This document shows, piece by piece, positions 1-9,355 of a stretch of DNA of 64,000 bases. The notes beneath the pieces are model-generated. The model was not told the DNA's origin, searched no databases, and was given only the letters and a program-made list of their open reading frames with translations. Numbering within the stretch: position 1 is the first letter of the stretch; the number at the start of each line of letters is the position of its first letter. A program made the translations under genes and the position numbers. Origin of the DNA: CBDDHT01 sp965227905 (GTDB lineage: Bacteria > Pseudomonadota > Alphaproteobacteria > Rhizobiales > Methyloligellaceae); the NCBI GenBank assembly GCA_965227905.1, contig OZ245780.1, positions 1,488,001-1,552,000 on the forward strand, in the 5' to 3' direction.

Positions 1-274
1 TGATCAGCTTGCCCTTAAGCAGGGTTTCGCAGCTGTTGGAGGCGAGATTCCACCAGCCTTCGCTGACCCACGAACCCTTGACCGTCTTGTAGCCAATGGC
101 GGCACCGACACGGCTTCCGGTTGTGTTGCAGATCTTGAAATCTGCATAAGCGGGGGTGGCATCAAGGAATGCGGTCGTGCCCATGAAAAGGATGGCAAAT
201 AGCGACAAGCGGGCAACGCTCGCAAAACTTGCGCGCGCAGAACTTGGTCTTGGCCTTTCGCGCAGGAAAAGCAT
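1..274 (-). CDS. DUF1036 family secreted protein, C-terminus off the left edge
   Basis: The reading frame is open from the ATG at 274 to the left edge, so about 91 N-terminal residues are visible. Residues 1-46 look like a long signal peptide: basic start (LFLRERPRP), hydrophobic stretch LSLFAILFMG, and an AYA/D cleavage-like site. The mature part begins DFKICNTTGSRVGAAIGYK and continues SEGWWNLASNSCETLLKG, which matches the start of the DUF1036 family of small exported alphaproteobacterial proteins of unknown function. The conserved Trp-Trp and two Cys residues are present. I infer a periplasmic or membrane-associated location. No partner gene is visible because the neighbour to the right is 460 bases away and unrelated. 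Confidence 0.85.
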   Translation of the reverse strand, partial: MLFLRERPRPSSARASFASVARLSLFAILFMGTTAFLDATPAYADFKICNTTGSRVGAAIGYKTVKGSWVSEGWWNLASNSCETLLKGKLI

Positions 275-737
275 GATCGCGTCCGCCCATTTGTTCCGGA
301 GCCCCCGAGGCCCCGCTAAGCATCGCGCAGATTTCCTAAACATTCCTATATTCAGGGCCAAGAATGACGCGTTTGCCGGATTACGCACGAATACACCTTG
401 AGTCGTTATTTGCCAGAAATGCGGTTAGGTCAAGGCCTTAGTCTTTGCAATGCAAGCCAATTTCATATGTCAAACTACGAACTCGAACGAATTTTCGTCT
501 TGCAACGCCGGTTAATCAAGCGAGCCAAACGACACAGTTTTTCAGTTGCCAAGGAGGCACTCGACAGACTGCTAATGCCATCTTGGCGTGGATTGAACTG
601 ACTTGCACATTAAAATTCGATCAAACGGTTGGCGACCGAACGGGTATGAACGTTCGCTCAGTGGCCTTCCGCCATCTCGCGTGCGATCCCGGTCGCCACG
701 GTCATTCACGTGCTGAAACCAATGCAGTCGCACCAAA
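275..737. other. Intergenic region without a supported gene
   Basis: This stretch separates the DUF1036 gene (reading left) from the EamA gene (also reading left, ending at 738). Short open frames exist but lack recognisable sequence or a ribosome-binding site. I see no terminator with a T run and no RNA gene. Confidence 0.5.
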
Positions 738-1676
738 TCAATCGGATCTTGCAGGGCGTGCAGCATAGATTCCGGCGAGCAGAAACAGGCCGCCAACGGT
801 CTGCCAAAGCGATACGGCTTCGGACAGGACAAGCCATGCAAGCACAACGGCGGCCAGGGCTTCAACGAAGATGACGAGGGAAGAAAAGATCGCCGGCAGC
901 ATTCCCAGCGCATAAGCCGTCAGTCCCTGGCCTCCGACGTGACTGATCAACGCCAGTGCCAACAATGCAGCCGCACCTTCCCATGTGGATGGCAGCAACC
1001 TGTCATCAAGGGCGAGGGCGGCGACCAGCAAGAGGGCTGCCGTTACGATCGACGGATAGAACATGGTCTCGGCAGCACTTAGCCGCCGGCGGGCCCACGA
1101 CATTGCGAGCACGTAGGTGCCGAAGAAGAAGGATGTGATCAGCCCGTACATATCTCCCGTCACGTTCTCTGGATTGAATCGGGCACTGGCTCCGACAAGC
1201 AGGGAGGCGCCGGCAACGCCAAGGGCAACACCGGCGAAGATCCGCGCGTTTACGGTCTCCTTCAGCACGAGCCAGGCACCGAGCGTGACGATGATCGGGG
1301 TCATGGTCGCAAGCAACGTGGCGTTTGCGACAGAGGTGTTATGAATTGCGAGATGCCAGAAAAAAAGATCGCCGGCAAACAAGAAACCAAGCACCAGAAT
1401 GGCGCCACGGTGTTTCAGCAGTTCCTGAGAGCGATCATTGGCAACAGTGCGACGGCGCTCCCAACCGAACCAGAACCATAGAAACGGTATCGCCAGAGCC
1501 ATGCGCCAGAAGGCACTCGCAAAGGGGCCGACATCGGCGAGGCGCACGAAAATGGGCGATGCGCCCATTGCCACGGCTCCCAGCGCAAGGGCGGCAATCG
1601 AGACGAGCGGTGTCGGCGCCACCGTGTGCGCTGTCTCTGTCGCGGCGTGACCGTCCTTGTTCACATCGGGCCCCAT
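738..1676 (-). CDS. EamA/DMT-family inner-membrane transporter
   Basis: The 312-residue protein has about ten hydrophobic helices in two homologous halves, the pattern of drug/metabolite transporter (EamA) permeases. Recognisable features are the first helix with GASPIFVRLADVGPFASAFWR, typical of EamA repeat 1, and a second EamA repeat from about residue 165 (FFFGTYVLAMSWARRR). The length is normal for the family. The substrate cannot be told from sequence; family members export amino acids, metabolites or drugs. The gene is divergent from the N-formylglutamate amidohydrolase gene, and a 19-base inverted repeat lies in the roughly 60 bases between them, so the two could share a regulator. Confidence 0.9.
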   Translation of the reverse strand: MGPDVNKDGHAATETAHTVAPTPLVSIAALALGAVAMGASPIFVRLADVGPFASAFWRMALAIPFLWFWFGWERRRTVANDRSQELLKHRGAILVLGFLFAGDLFFWHLAIHNTSVANATLLATMTPIIVTLGAWLVLKETVNARIFAGVALGVAGASLLVGASARFNPENVTGDMYGLITSFFFGTYVLAMSWARRRLSAAETMFYPSIVTAALLLVAALALDDRLLPSTWEGAAALLALALISHVGGQGLTAYALGMLPAIFSSLVIFVEALAAVVLAWLVLSEAVSLWQTVGGLFLLAGIYAARPARSD

Positions 1677-1712
1677 TTCCTGCGAAAGCGTCGCAGCAGG
1701 GATGCCCGCCCT

Positions 1713-1731
1713 AGCGCTCTCTAAGAGCGCT
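1713..1731. promoter_or_regulatory. Perfect inverted repeat in a divergent promoter region
   Basis: AGCGCTCT-CTA-AGAGCGCT is an 8-base perfect dyad with a 3-base spacer, followed directly by the small palindrome ACTATAGT (1733-1740). It lies between the divergently read EamA and amidohydrolase genes. It may be an operator, or a hairpin near the amidohydrolase start, which has no clear Shine-Dalgarno sequence. Confidence 0.45.
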
Positions 1732-1747
1732 TACTATAGTGCCGCTC

Positions 1748-2587
1748 ATGAACGAACAAGCTGTTGATTTGCACGGTGCCGCTAGCGCCGAGATCACACC
1801 ATTCCGATGCATCGAAGGCGATGTCGATAAGGGTTGCCTGCTGATCTGCGATCATGCGTGCAACGCCTTCCCCGGCGGTCCCGAGGCTCTCGGCCTGGGG
1901 TTGGATCAACTGGAGCGCCATATCGCATACGATATTGGTGCGGCGGCGGTGACGGAGCGTCTGAGCGCTCTCATCAGTGCGCCGGCGGTTCTATCCGGTT
2001 TTTCCCGCCTCCTGATCGATCCAAACCGGGGGCTCGACGATCCGACGCTTGTGATGCAGCTTTCCGATGGGGCCGTCATTCCGGCAAACCGGCATCTTGA
2101 TGAGGCCGAAAAGGCGAAGCGGGTCCGGCTCTATTATGAGCCATATCATTCGACGATCGATGCGCGGATCGATGCTGCAATCGATGCGGGAACGCCGCCG
2201 ACACTCTTGTCCATTCATTCCTTCACGCCGCATTGGAAAGGGCGCCCACGTCCCTGGCACGCGACCGTGTTGTGGGACCGCGACACGCGCCTACCGCTTC
2301 CTTTGGTCGAAGGCTTGCGCCAGGAGGAGGAATTGGTGATCGGTGAGAATGTTCCCTATTCGGGTGAGCTGAAAGGAGACAGTCTCTATCGTCACGGCAC
2401 CGCACGCGGTCTTGCCCATGCACTGATCGAGATCCGGCAGGATCTTATCGCTGATGAGGCCGGTCAAAAGGAATGGGCAGAGCGACTTGCCGGTATCTTG
2501 ACGCGGCTCTTTCAGGAGCCCACTTACGCCAATGAATTTCGCACGATCCGCCATTACGGTTCTCAGGCGGATGCAAACGAGGATTGA
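1748..2587 (+). CDS. N-formylglutamate amidohydrolase family protein
   Basis: The 279-residue protein carries the family pattern: LLICDHACNAFP near the N-terminus, a central SGFSRLLIDPNR segment, and LLSIHSFTP followed by conserved Arg/Trp residues. Family members are zinc-type hydrolases that remove formate from N-formyl-L-glutamate, the last step of one histidine degradation route; no other hut gene is present here, so the substrate is unproven. I prefer the ATG at 1748, though an in-frame GTG at 1739 would add three residues. Neither has a good Shine-Dalgarno sequence. The DUF1244 gene starts 4 bases after the stop, which indicates an operon. Confidence 0.88.
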   Translation: MNEQAVDLHGAASAEITPFRCIEGDVDKGCLLICDHACNAFPGGPEALGLGLDQLERHIAYDIGAAAVTERLSALISAPAVLSGFSRLLIDPNRGLDDPTLVMQLSDGAVIPANRHLDEAEKAKRVRLYYEPYHSTIDARIDAAIDAGTPPTLLSIHSFTPHWKGRPRPWHATVLWDRDTRLPLPLVEGLRQEEELVIGENVPYSGELKGDSLYRHGTARGLAHALIEIRQDLIADEAGQKEWAERLAGILTRLFQEPTYANEFRTIRHYGSQADANED

Positions 2588-2591
2588 ACCC

Positions 2592-2903
2592 ATGTCCGAA
2601 ACAGATCCCAAGACGACCACCGAACTGGAAGCGGCAGCCTTTCGGCGCCTGGTCTCGCACTTGCGCGAGCGAACCGACGTTCAAAACATCGACATGATGA
2701 ACCTGGCCGGATTTTGCCGAAACTGTCTGTCGAACTGGTATCGTGAGGCGGCCGAAGGGGAGGGGCTAACGATGTCGAAAGACGAATCACGCGAGATCGT
2801 CTACGGCATGCCCTACGAAGACTGGAAAAACAAACATCAGACCGAAGCGAGCGAGGCGCAGAAACAGAGCTTTGAGGAAAATAGGCCGCGCGAGCAACAC
2901 TAA
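2592..2903 (+). CDS. DUF1244 domain protein
   Basis: The 103-residue product contains the hallmark block of DUF1244: AFRRLVSHLRERTDVQNIDM, then LAGFCRNCLSNWYREAAE, then REIVYGMPYEDWK. The FCRNCL pair of cysteines is conserved in the family, whose role is unknown. I use the ATG at 2592 (MSETDPK) because it follows the upstream stop codon by four bases; a longer in-frame version from 2532 would overlap the amidohydrolase gene. The small size and charged sequence suggest a cytoplasmic protein. Co-transcription with the amidohydrolase gene is likely. Confidence 0.9.
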   Translation: MSETDPKTTTELEAAAFRRLVSHLRERTDVQNIDMMNLAGFCRNCLSNWYREAAEGEGLTMSKDESREIVYGMPYEDWKNKHQTEASEAQKQSFEENRPREQH

Positions 2904-3094
2904 GGTATTGAAACCAATGAGCATTGCCCTTCCGCCCATCAATGGCGGAAGGAACAGAAGTCAGAAATCGCATGGCGTCTTGCCGCGTGGTCACACGCGA
3001 TAGAGATTGCTAATCAATTGAAATCATGAAGGAAAATGGCATGCCCGATGTGGCGGCATGGTCATGACAGATTGTTGAATCGGAGCGGGGGAAA

Positions 3095-3373
3095 ATGAGC
3101 GACATAACGAGTGCAGAGGAAATCCAGGGGACGACGCGCGACCAGCTGCGAGCCTTTGTCGAGCGCATCGAGCGATTGGAAGAAGAAAAAGCGGCCCTGG
3201 CAGCCGACGTCAAAGAGGTCTATGCGGAAGCCAAGGCCATGGGCTTCGACGTGAAGACACTCCGCACGATTATCCGCCTCCGAAAACAGGATGAAAACGA
3301 GCGCAACGAGCAGGAAGCGATCCTTGCGACATATATGATTGCGTTGGGAATGGTGCCGCCGGAGGCGAGTTGA
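3095..3373 (+). CDS. gapR: GapR-type nucleoid-associated protein (DUF2312)
   Basis: The 92-residue protein is a near full-length match to the DUF2312/GapR family: DQLRAFVERIERLEEEKAAL forms the first helix, followed by VKEVYAEAKAMGFDVKTLR and IIRLRKQDENERNEQEAIL. GapR in Caulobacter clamps overtwisted AT-rich DNA ahead of replication and transcription forks and is conserved in alphaproteobacteria. The ATG at 3095 gives the standard length. The gene stands alone. A short perfect hairpin follows the stop codon. Confidence 0.93.
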   Translation: MSDITSAEEIQGTTRDQLRAFVERIERLEEEKAALAADVKEVYAEAKAMGFDVKTLRTIIRLRKQDENERNEQEAILATYMIALGMVPPEAS

Positions 3374-3383
3374 GGTGTATTCA

Positions 3384-3410
3384 ATATTGCTCGACAGCAT
3401 TGAGCAATAT
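3384..3410 (+). terminator. Hairpin after gapR
   Basis: Nine-base perfect arms ATATTGCTC and GAGCAATAT around a 9-base loop begin 11 bases after the gapR stop. There is no T run, so it may be a transcript-stabilising hairpin rather than an intrinsic terminator. Confidence 0.4.
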
Positions 3411-3530
3411 GAGCGAAGCCAGGCGCGCAGAGGATAAGTCGGTCGCAAAGGCATTGCACATAATGACGAAGATCATTTGTAAGGACTCAGCCGCGATCGA
3501 ATTCCGAACAGAGTTGGTCCCTCGTGCACG

Positions 3531-3902
3531 ATGACATTGCAACGACTAACGACTGACGATTTCCACGTTCTTGAGAATCCTGGTGTGGTCTCTGTGCAGA
3601 TTGTCTCGAGTGAAAACGCGCCGGCATCGAAGATTTCAATTACACGTGTCACAATGCAGCCGGGCGCGGAATCTCCGCGCCACAAGCACGAGAATGCCGA
3701 GCAAACATGGCTTGTCGAATGTGGTGAGGCAACTTTGCTTCTTGCAGACAATGAAACCGCTCCACTGAAGGCTGGAGATGTCGTGCGGACACCCGCCGGT
3801 GACGTTCACGGCATTTTAAATACTGGTGGGAGCGAATTCGTCTATCTCACAATAACGACGCCGCAACAGGATTTCAGTTCCGCATATGAAAGGCGCGAAT
3901 GA
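3531..3902 (+). CDS. Small single-domain cupin
   Basis: This 123-residue protein has both cupin motifs: the first with PGAESPRHKHENAEQ (HxH and Glu metal ligands) and the second with APLKAGDVVRTPAGDVHG (final His). Such one-domain cupins bind a metal and act as dioxygenases, isomerases or small-molecule sensors; nothing here tells which. Start is the ATG at 3531. The neighbours (gapR, a peptidase-like gene on the other strand) do not indicate a pathway. Confidence 0.85.
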   Translation: MTLQRLTTDDFHVLENPGVVSVQIVSSENAPASKISITRVTMQPGAESPRHKHENAEQTWLVECGEATLLLADNETAPLKAGDVVRTPAGDVHGILNTGGSEFVYLTITTPQQDFSSAYERRE

Positions 3903-4093
3903 ATGCACAAATGAGGTGGACTGAAATAACCTCGTTAGCATGCCTTGAGTTCAAGTGTAGATCGCCGAAATTCTGTTCACGATCAAATACAGAACTGTAC
4001 ACCGTCAGCGAAATTATGTTCGCAAACCATCCGCCGGGCCACGGTCAACCGCTGCCTAAAGTGATGGCCCAGTTCGTAATAAGCTAAGGAAAA

Positions 4094-5197
4094 TTATCGC
4101 AGAGCTGTGCGGATCAGCAGCGGTTTGCCGTCTGCCGTGCGACTTGCGTCCGACGGAGCGGCGGCAAATGTCTTGATTGCTGCGCCCTGGAACCGAAGTG
4201 ACGTTTGAATGTGGGCGTGGATGCTGTTCTGGAAGCGGAAAAGCGGACTTTGGCTGGCTTCGACGAAGAGTCTGGAGGCTTCATCATGATCGGGGAGGCT
4301 GAGCGCATATGGCTCATCTCCGGCACTTGCTGCAGCCGCCGTAACGATCGGCATCTGTAGGTGCGGTTCGTAATGGAGGTCGATGGCATGTTCGTCTTGC
4401 TGCGGGATCGAACCTGTCACGTCAGGCGATGATGTGATCGAACGGTTGATGAGACCCGTGAGAGACGGCAGGCTGCTCGGGACGACGCTTGCCAGCATCC
4501 GTTTCGGTTTCGATGACGGTGTCCACCGATCCTTGCCCATCTTTTTGAGCTTTGCCATGGCAATTCGACCATCGCGCTTCGTTAGCGGGCGACCGTCGCT
4601 CGGAACGTGCTTACTCTTGCCGTTCGGAAAAAGCATGGCCAGTTCGCGCCGTGGTACGCGCGGCCAATGGCGAACGCGACCCGTATCGACATGGACGAAA
4701 GGAATACCGGATCGCGGGTAGTAGCCCACACCGCCACGCTCTCTGATAAGCGCGGAATTCCTCAAATCTTTGACGGATACGTCCGGGAAATGAATATCTG
4801 CAGCCTTGCCCAGAATATGGCGGCTATTGCGGGCCTGGCCACCGCGGGTCCGGCGCAGTTTGTTGTTGGTCGTGCGCGAACGAAACGCTGAGATCAGGTG
4901 AACCGGCTTCTGCGAACCAAGTTCGCGATGCAGCTTCCAGACCAGATCGATCAGCTCCGGATCCATCTTTGTGGATACATTCCGGCGCCAGTCGCGCATG
5001 GCGTGATTGATCTTTTTGAGACCTTCGGGAAGATACTTTCCGTCGACTTTGTAGGTCGTTTCGGTCAGTTCCTTGGTATTGACGTTATAAATCGCCAGAG
5101 TCCGGGTTTCAGCGAAGACGCTGCTTGAGATGCCGAGCATCGCAAGGGCGGCGACCGCTGTCGCGACAGATGATCGTGCGCACACACGCACATTCAT
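4094..5197 (-). CDS. DUF882/YcbK-like murein endopeptidase (M15 fold), exported
   Basis: From the ATG at 5197 the 367-residue product begins with a clean signal peptide, MNVRVCARSS then VATAVAALAMLGISSSVFA. The catalytic-type core resembles peptidase family M15: HLISAFRSRTTNNKLR, then SRHILGKAADIHF (zinc His and Asp) and PFVHVDTG (second zinc His). DUF882/YcbK proteins such as E. coli MepK cut peptide cross-links in peptidoglycan, including 3-3 links. The C-terminal 150 residues are low in family similarity and Ser/Pro-rich. A longer frame reaches 5311 but would bury the signal peptide. The neighbouring L,D-transpeptidase, which makes 3-3 cross-links, fits a shared cell-wall role. Confidence 0.85.
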   Translation of the reverse strand: MNVRVCARSSVATAVAALAMLGISSSVFAETRTLAIYNVNTKELTETTYKVDGKYLPEGLKKINHAMRDWRRNVSTKMDPELIDLVWKLHRELGSQKPVHLISAFRSRTTNNKLRRTRGGQARNSRHILGKAADIHFPDVSVKDLRNSALIRERGGVGYYPRSGIPFVHVDTGRVRHWPRVPRRELAMLFPNGKSKHVPSDGRPLTKRDGRIAMAKLKKMGKDRWTPSSKPKRMLASVVPSSLPSLTGLINRSITSSPDVTGSIPQQDEHAIDLHYEPHLQMPIVTAAAASAGDEPYALSLPDHDEASRLFVEASQSPLFRFQNSIHAHIQTSLRFQGAAIKTFAAAPSDASRTADGKPLLIRTALR

Positions 5198-5469
5198 TGC
5201 GGTGATCCCCCGTACCATTCCCAAGTGGCGCTTTTGCGCCTTAGTATTCCCTTCGACAGACTGCCGGGCCGTCGTTTGTGCGGTGCAATCTTCAGCACCG
5301 ATAACGATCATCTTTGCCGTAGTCTGTTAACGAAAGGTAAAGCGGGAAAAGGGGGCTAAAACAAGGCGCTCCAGGTGATGGCCTAGATTCCTTTGCAAAC
5401 TGTTGCCCGAGAGCGACAGTTTATGATCATTTTTGGGCAGGCGAGAGCAATGCTCTCGCCTTGCAAAAC

Positions 5470-7134
5470 CTAGGATCCGGCCTTTAAGCCCAGAGCCGAT
5501 GCCATGCGTGAATCATGCCCGTAGATATCGCCGAAATAGCTGATCTTTCCGTTTTTATCCACTTGAGCTGTGAAATAGGTCACGTGAACGGGGATCTTGC
5601 GCTTCAGGCGGACGTGATGATTCTTGCCTGCGGAGATCGTTTTTGCGATCCGACCTTTCGACCAGCCTGAGTCACGTTTCAGAATGAGTTCGGCCAGTTG
5701 CCGCGGGTTCCGCACTCGCACGCATCCGTGGCTGTAGGCACGAACCGAGCGGTTGAACAATCCCTTGGATGTCGTGTCATGCATGTAGACCGAATGCTTG
5801 TTCGGGAACATGAACTTTACGACGCCGAGAACATTGCGAGCACCCGGCGGCTGGTAGAAGTGATAGCGGCGGACATCGACGCGGCGCCAGTCGACGCGGC
5901 CGACATCGACGGGCCGTCCGCGATATTTGACCCTCAGGCCGTGCGATGCGAGGACCCGCGGCGCTGCCGAGCCGAACCACCCTGATGACCGTGTCATCTG
6001 GGGCAGGATTTCCTTCACCTTGATGGAATTCGGTACGTTCCAGTAGGGATTGAAGACGATGTGCTCCATCTCGTCGCTGAAAACGGGTGTCTGGTTCTTC
6101 GTCTTGCCGACGACGACGCGTTCCGCGTGAATGACGTCCTCGCCGTCGATCACACGAAACCGGAATTCCGGGACGTTGACCTTGATGTAAAGGCCGCTGA
6201 GATTGTCCGGCAGCCAGCGCCAGCGCTCCATGTTGGCAAGGATCGTCCGGACGCGGTTTCTGGGGCGCACATTCATGGCACGTCGTGTTGCGGGTCCCAC
6301 AAATCCTTCCGCATTGAGGCCTTTTGATTTTTGGAATTCTTTGACGGTCTTAGCCAATGCAGCGTCATAGAACTTCGGATCGGCATCGGGATTGTCGTCC
6401 GTGACAGCGACTTCGGCGTCCAACCGCTTGCGAACAATAGCGATCTGGGGATGGCGAACACCCGGCTTGAGCGTCGGCCCCTTGGGAACGACGATGCGCT
6501 TGCGCTCTTTCGTGCCGCGCAGGGCGATCAACTTCTGCCGCAGGGCCTCGAACTGAGGGTTCTGCGGGTGATAGGAGCGCAGGTGTTTCGCCGGATCGTC
6601 AGTTTGCGCGATTTTCTCGATGACATCGTGGGGATCGGGAATGCGCAGGGTCGGGTCGAAGTAACCGCTGATCTTGGATGGTACGATACGGCCGCCGCGG
6701 GCATCGCGAGCATAGGCCAGGACGGCGCGGCTCATTTTCAGTTCGAGATCGGCAAGTCGCACGGACGGCAGTTGGCCGTTTTTCGTGCTCTCATCGTCTT
6801 TCGGCAAGCTGTAGTCAGCGGCACGCAGTCCGAAATCGGCTGCTTTTTGAATTTCAGCGATAACGGACCGGGATTTCTCCGTCAGGCCGTTTTCGTCGAC
6901 CCAGATCAGTTCCGACGCATGGTCTGTGTAGAATTCAACGAGCGCGCCATGATGGCTCTTTTGTCGCTTGTTTGCCTTCTTGAAGGGTCGTGCGAGCCGT
7001 TTTTGCACCTCGAATGATGTGGCATCGATCCTCGAAATGAGTTTCTCGGGAGCGTCTGGCTCGACGGCATGTACCGCCGTAGCAAAGCCGGTCCCGATGA
7101 TGAGCCCAAGTGCAATTGAACCTGTTAGCCGCAT
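5470..7134 (-). CDS. YcbB-like L,D-transpeptidase with peptidoglycan-binding domain
   Basis: The 554-residue protein starts with a signal peptide (about residues 1-23, ending VHA). An N-terminal scaffold domain is followed by a peptidoglycan-binding-type helical domain (around ALAKTVKEFQKSKGLNAEGFVGPATRRAM) and a C-terminal YkuD catalytic domain. The catalytic signature is complete: His in YMHDTTSKGLF and SHGC at about residues 468-471, with Cys471 the nucleophile. Enzymes of this type form 3-3 cross-links in peptidoglycan or attach proteins to it. The architecture and length match E. coli LdtD (YcbB). It reads the same way as the murein endopeptidase gene 270 bases downstream, so the two may be jointly involved in wall remodelling. 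Confidence 0.92.
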   Translation of the reverse strand: MRLTGSIALGLIIGTGFATAVHAVEPDAPEKLISRIDATSFEVQKRLARPFKKANKRQKSHHGALVEFYTDHASELIWVDENGLTEKSRSVIAEIQKAADFGLRAADYSLPKDDESTKNGQLPSVRLADLELKMSRAVLAYARDARGGRIVPSKISGYFDPTLRIPDPHDVIEKIAQTDDPAKHLRSYHPQNPQFEALRQKLIALRGTKERKRIVVPKGPTLKPGVRHPQIAIVRKRLDAEVAVTDDNPDADPKFYDAALAKTVKEFQKSKGLNAEGFVGPATRRAMNVRPRNRVRTILANMERWRWLPDNLSGLYIKVNVPEFRFRVIDGEDVIHAERVVVGKTKNQTPVFSDEMEHIVFNPYWNVPNSIKVKEILPQMTRSSGWFGSAAPRVLASHGLRVKYRGRPVDVGRVDWRRVDVRRYHFYQPPGARNVLGVVKFMFPNKHSVYMHDTTSKGLFNRSVRAYSHGCVRVRNPRQLAELILKRDSGWSKGRIAKTISAGKNHHVRLKRKIPVHVTYFTAQVDKNGKISYFGDIYGHDSRMASALGLKAGS

Positions 7135-7512
7135 TTCAAACGTCCCTCGACAAATTCTCGTTCTGTTGTCACCAGCTCCGGAAAAACGCAGCTTTGCGCC
7201 AGATTTCAGAGCTAGAATTCTTATTTTTCAGCGCCAGATGCGCGTAATTCGCTAAGATATTTCGATCTTCGGCGCGTGCTGAAAAACAACCTCACATGAC
7301 ATTAAACGACCGAGGCCAGCCGATGGTTCACATCGGCAGCTGACTGAAAACTAGGGTGAGACCCGCCGGTTTGCCAGTGTTTGCGGCTCATCATTGCGTG
7401 AAGCGCGGAACTTTTCAGCGGGCTGTTGCAAATCTGCATCTGACGGTTCGAAAGGCCGGAATTAGGGAAAGTGATCGCCCCCGAGTCCGCGATCGGACCC
7501 GGGCGCATTGCA
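7135..7512. other. Intergenic region without a supported gene
   Basis: The region lies between the response regulator stop and the transpeptidase start, both on the minus strand. It must hold the promoter of the transpeptidase gene. A weak dyad (GAGTCCG/CGGACCC, about 7481-7500) lies close to the regulator stop but has no T run. Nothing else is recognisable. Confidence 0.4.
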
Positions 7513-9021
7513 CTAGCTTACGTGAGCCTCGAGACCGAATTCGCGCATCTTGCGATAGAGCGTTGAGCGCCCGATCCCGAGTTTCTTGGCGATTTCAGTC
7601 ATATGTCCGCGATAGCGGCCGATCGCCAGGCGGATCATGTCGGCTTCCATGTCCTCGAGCGAGCGGATTTCACCACCTTCGGTCAGTGCAGGGATACCGA
7701 GTGCATCGCGGCCGTTTTCTGCCGATACGGAAATCGTGGATGGCACCGGTCCATCGTCGCCGAGGAGAGCCGGGCCTTCGAAGAGAGGCTCAGGTTCCGG
7801 TACGCTTGGAGCTGCAGGTACGGTGACCTCATAACCCTCGACATGGGACGCGATCTGGGGAAACTCGCCGACATCCAATGTGGGCTCGTCCGCCAGCACG
7901 ACCGCGCGGAATACGGCGTTTTCCAGCTGGCGAACATTGCCGGGCCAGGGGTAACGCTGCAGCATATCGAGAGCGCGGGGCGAAACACCGTCTATGCGCT
8001 TGCCTTCTTCGGTCGCGAACCGCGTGATGAAGTGCTGAACCAGCTCTGGAATATCGTCGAGGCGCTCTTTGAGCGGCGGGACCCAGACGGGGAAGACGTT
8101 GATGCGGTAATAGAGGTCCTCGCGGAAGTTGCCTTCCTGGACCTGTTTGATCATATCCTGGTTCGTTGCCGAAATGAGGCGGACATCCACCTTGACCGGG
8201 CGTTTTGCTCCGACGGGATCGATTTCGCCTTCCTGGAGCGCACGCAACAGTTTCACCTGGGCGTCCTGGGGCAACTCGCCGATTTCATCAAGGAACAGCG
8301 TACCGCCGTCGGCTTCCAGAAACTTGCCGGGCCGTTTGTCGGTAGCGCCGGTGAAAGACCCTTTCTCATGGCCGAAAAGGATGCTCTCGACCAGGTTTTC
8401 GGGAATAGCGCCGCAATTGACCGCAACGAAGGGTTTGCCGGCGCGATCGCTTTCGCCCTGGATGGCGCGGGCGATCAGCTCCTTGCCGACACCCGACTCG
8501 CCTTCGATCAGAACCGGGATCGTCGATTGGCTGGCGCGATGACCGAGATCGACCACCCGGTCCATGACCGGGCTCTTGGTGATCATGTCGCCGAATGAGA
8601 GATGTCCGTCCCGCTTGCGACTGATTCGCGTGATCTCGCCTTCGAGAACATTGATCCGCAGCGCATTCTTGAGCGAGACTTCCAGGCGTTCCGGGCTGAC
8701 CGGCTTGACGACGAAATCAATGGCGCCGGCCCGCATGGCGCCGATAGCAGCATCGATGCTGCCATGGGCAGTCTGGACAATGACCGGAGGAATGCCCGGT
8801 TTGGAGCGCAGCCGGTCGAGGACGCCCATGCCATCGAGATCAGGCATGACGAGATCGAGAAGCACAACCGATATGGGCTTTTCGTCGGGATCCGTAAGAC
8901 GCGCGACGGCGGCTTCTCCGCCATCTGCGGTGACCGCTTCGTAGCCGAAGCGCTTGACGGTTTCTTCGATGATACGACGCTGGGTGGGATCGTCGTCGAC
9001 GACCAATACGCATTTCGCCAT
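7513..9021 (-). CDS. NtrC-type sigma-54-dependent response regulator
   Basis: This 502-residue protein has three domains. Residues 1-120 form a receiver domain with the acidic pocket VVDDD and the phosphoacceptor Asp in VVLLDLVMPD. Residues about 140-375 form an AAA+ sigma-54 interaction domain with Walker A GESGVGKE, the sigma-54 loop in the variant form GSFTGA, Walker B GGTLFLDEIGE and an arginine-rich sensor segment. The C-terminal Fis-type helix-turn-helix reads AKKLGIGRSTLYRKMREFG. No sensor kinase is adjacent, so the signal is unknown. I chose the ATG at 9021 (MAKCVLVVDDD); the ATG at 9039 is the main alternative. Confidence 0.92.
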   Translation of the reverse strand: MAKCVLVVDDDPTQRRIIEETVKRFGYEAVTADGGEAAVARLTDPDEKPISVVLLDLVMPDLDGMGVLDRLRSKPGIPPVIVQTAHGSIDAAIGAMRAGAIDFVVKPVSPERLEVSLKNALRINVLEGEITRISRKRDGHLSFGDMITKSPVMDRVVDLGHRASQSTIPVLIEGESGVGKELIARAIQGESDRAGKPFVAVNCGAIPENLVESILFGHEKGSFTGATDKRPGKFLEADGGTLFLDEIGELPQDAQVKLLRALQEGEIDPVGAKRPVKVDVRLISATNQDMIKQVQEGNFREDLYYRINVFPVWVPPLKERLDDIPELVQHFITRFATEEGKRIDGVSPRALDMLQRYPWPGNVRQLENAVFRAVVLADEPTLDVGEFPQIASHVEGYEVTVPAAPSVPEPEPLFEGPALLGDDGPVPSTISVSAENGRDALGIPALTEGGEIRSLEDMEADMIRLAIGRYRGHMTEIAKKLGIGRSTLYRKMREFGLEAHVS

Positions 9022-9355
9022 CAGGAACTCGCTACTCATACTCGTTACAGAACACTGCACGGATTTGCACCGCTGCGGCCGGGTCATTCCAAAAGGCAAG
9101 CCCTGCCGAACACGATGCGGAGCATATCGCGAAAAGGGTAAACGCGACCTTTATGCCGTGTTCGATTCTGGACAGATTTGTGCCGCGCCCATCGGTCGCC
9201 ATCGGAAAGGCTTGAAGGGCCGCGGTCGGTGGCGCACATAAGGGGGTGGTGCAAATGCGGATCGATGCCGCTGCTGAAACCGAACTCAAGAGAACCGATC
9301 AACCGAGCAACATTCGATCGATCCCGATTGGACGTTGGTGATCTAGGAGAGACGA

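Noticed and set aside
3899..4087. 62-codon frame overlapping the cupin stop by four bases
   Set aside because: The overlap looks like an operon junction, but the sequence is not recognisable and no relative is known to me.
7603..8598. 331-codon plus-strand frame over the sigma-54 response regulator
   Set aside because: Antisense shadow; the regulator has all motifs.
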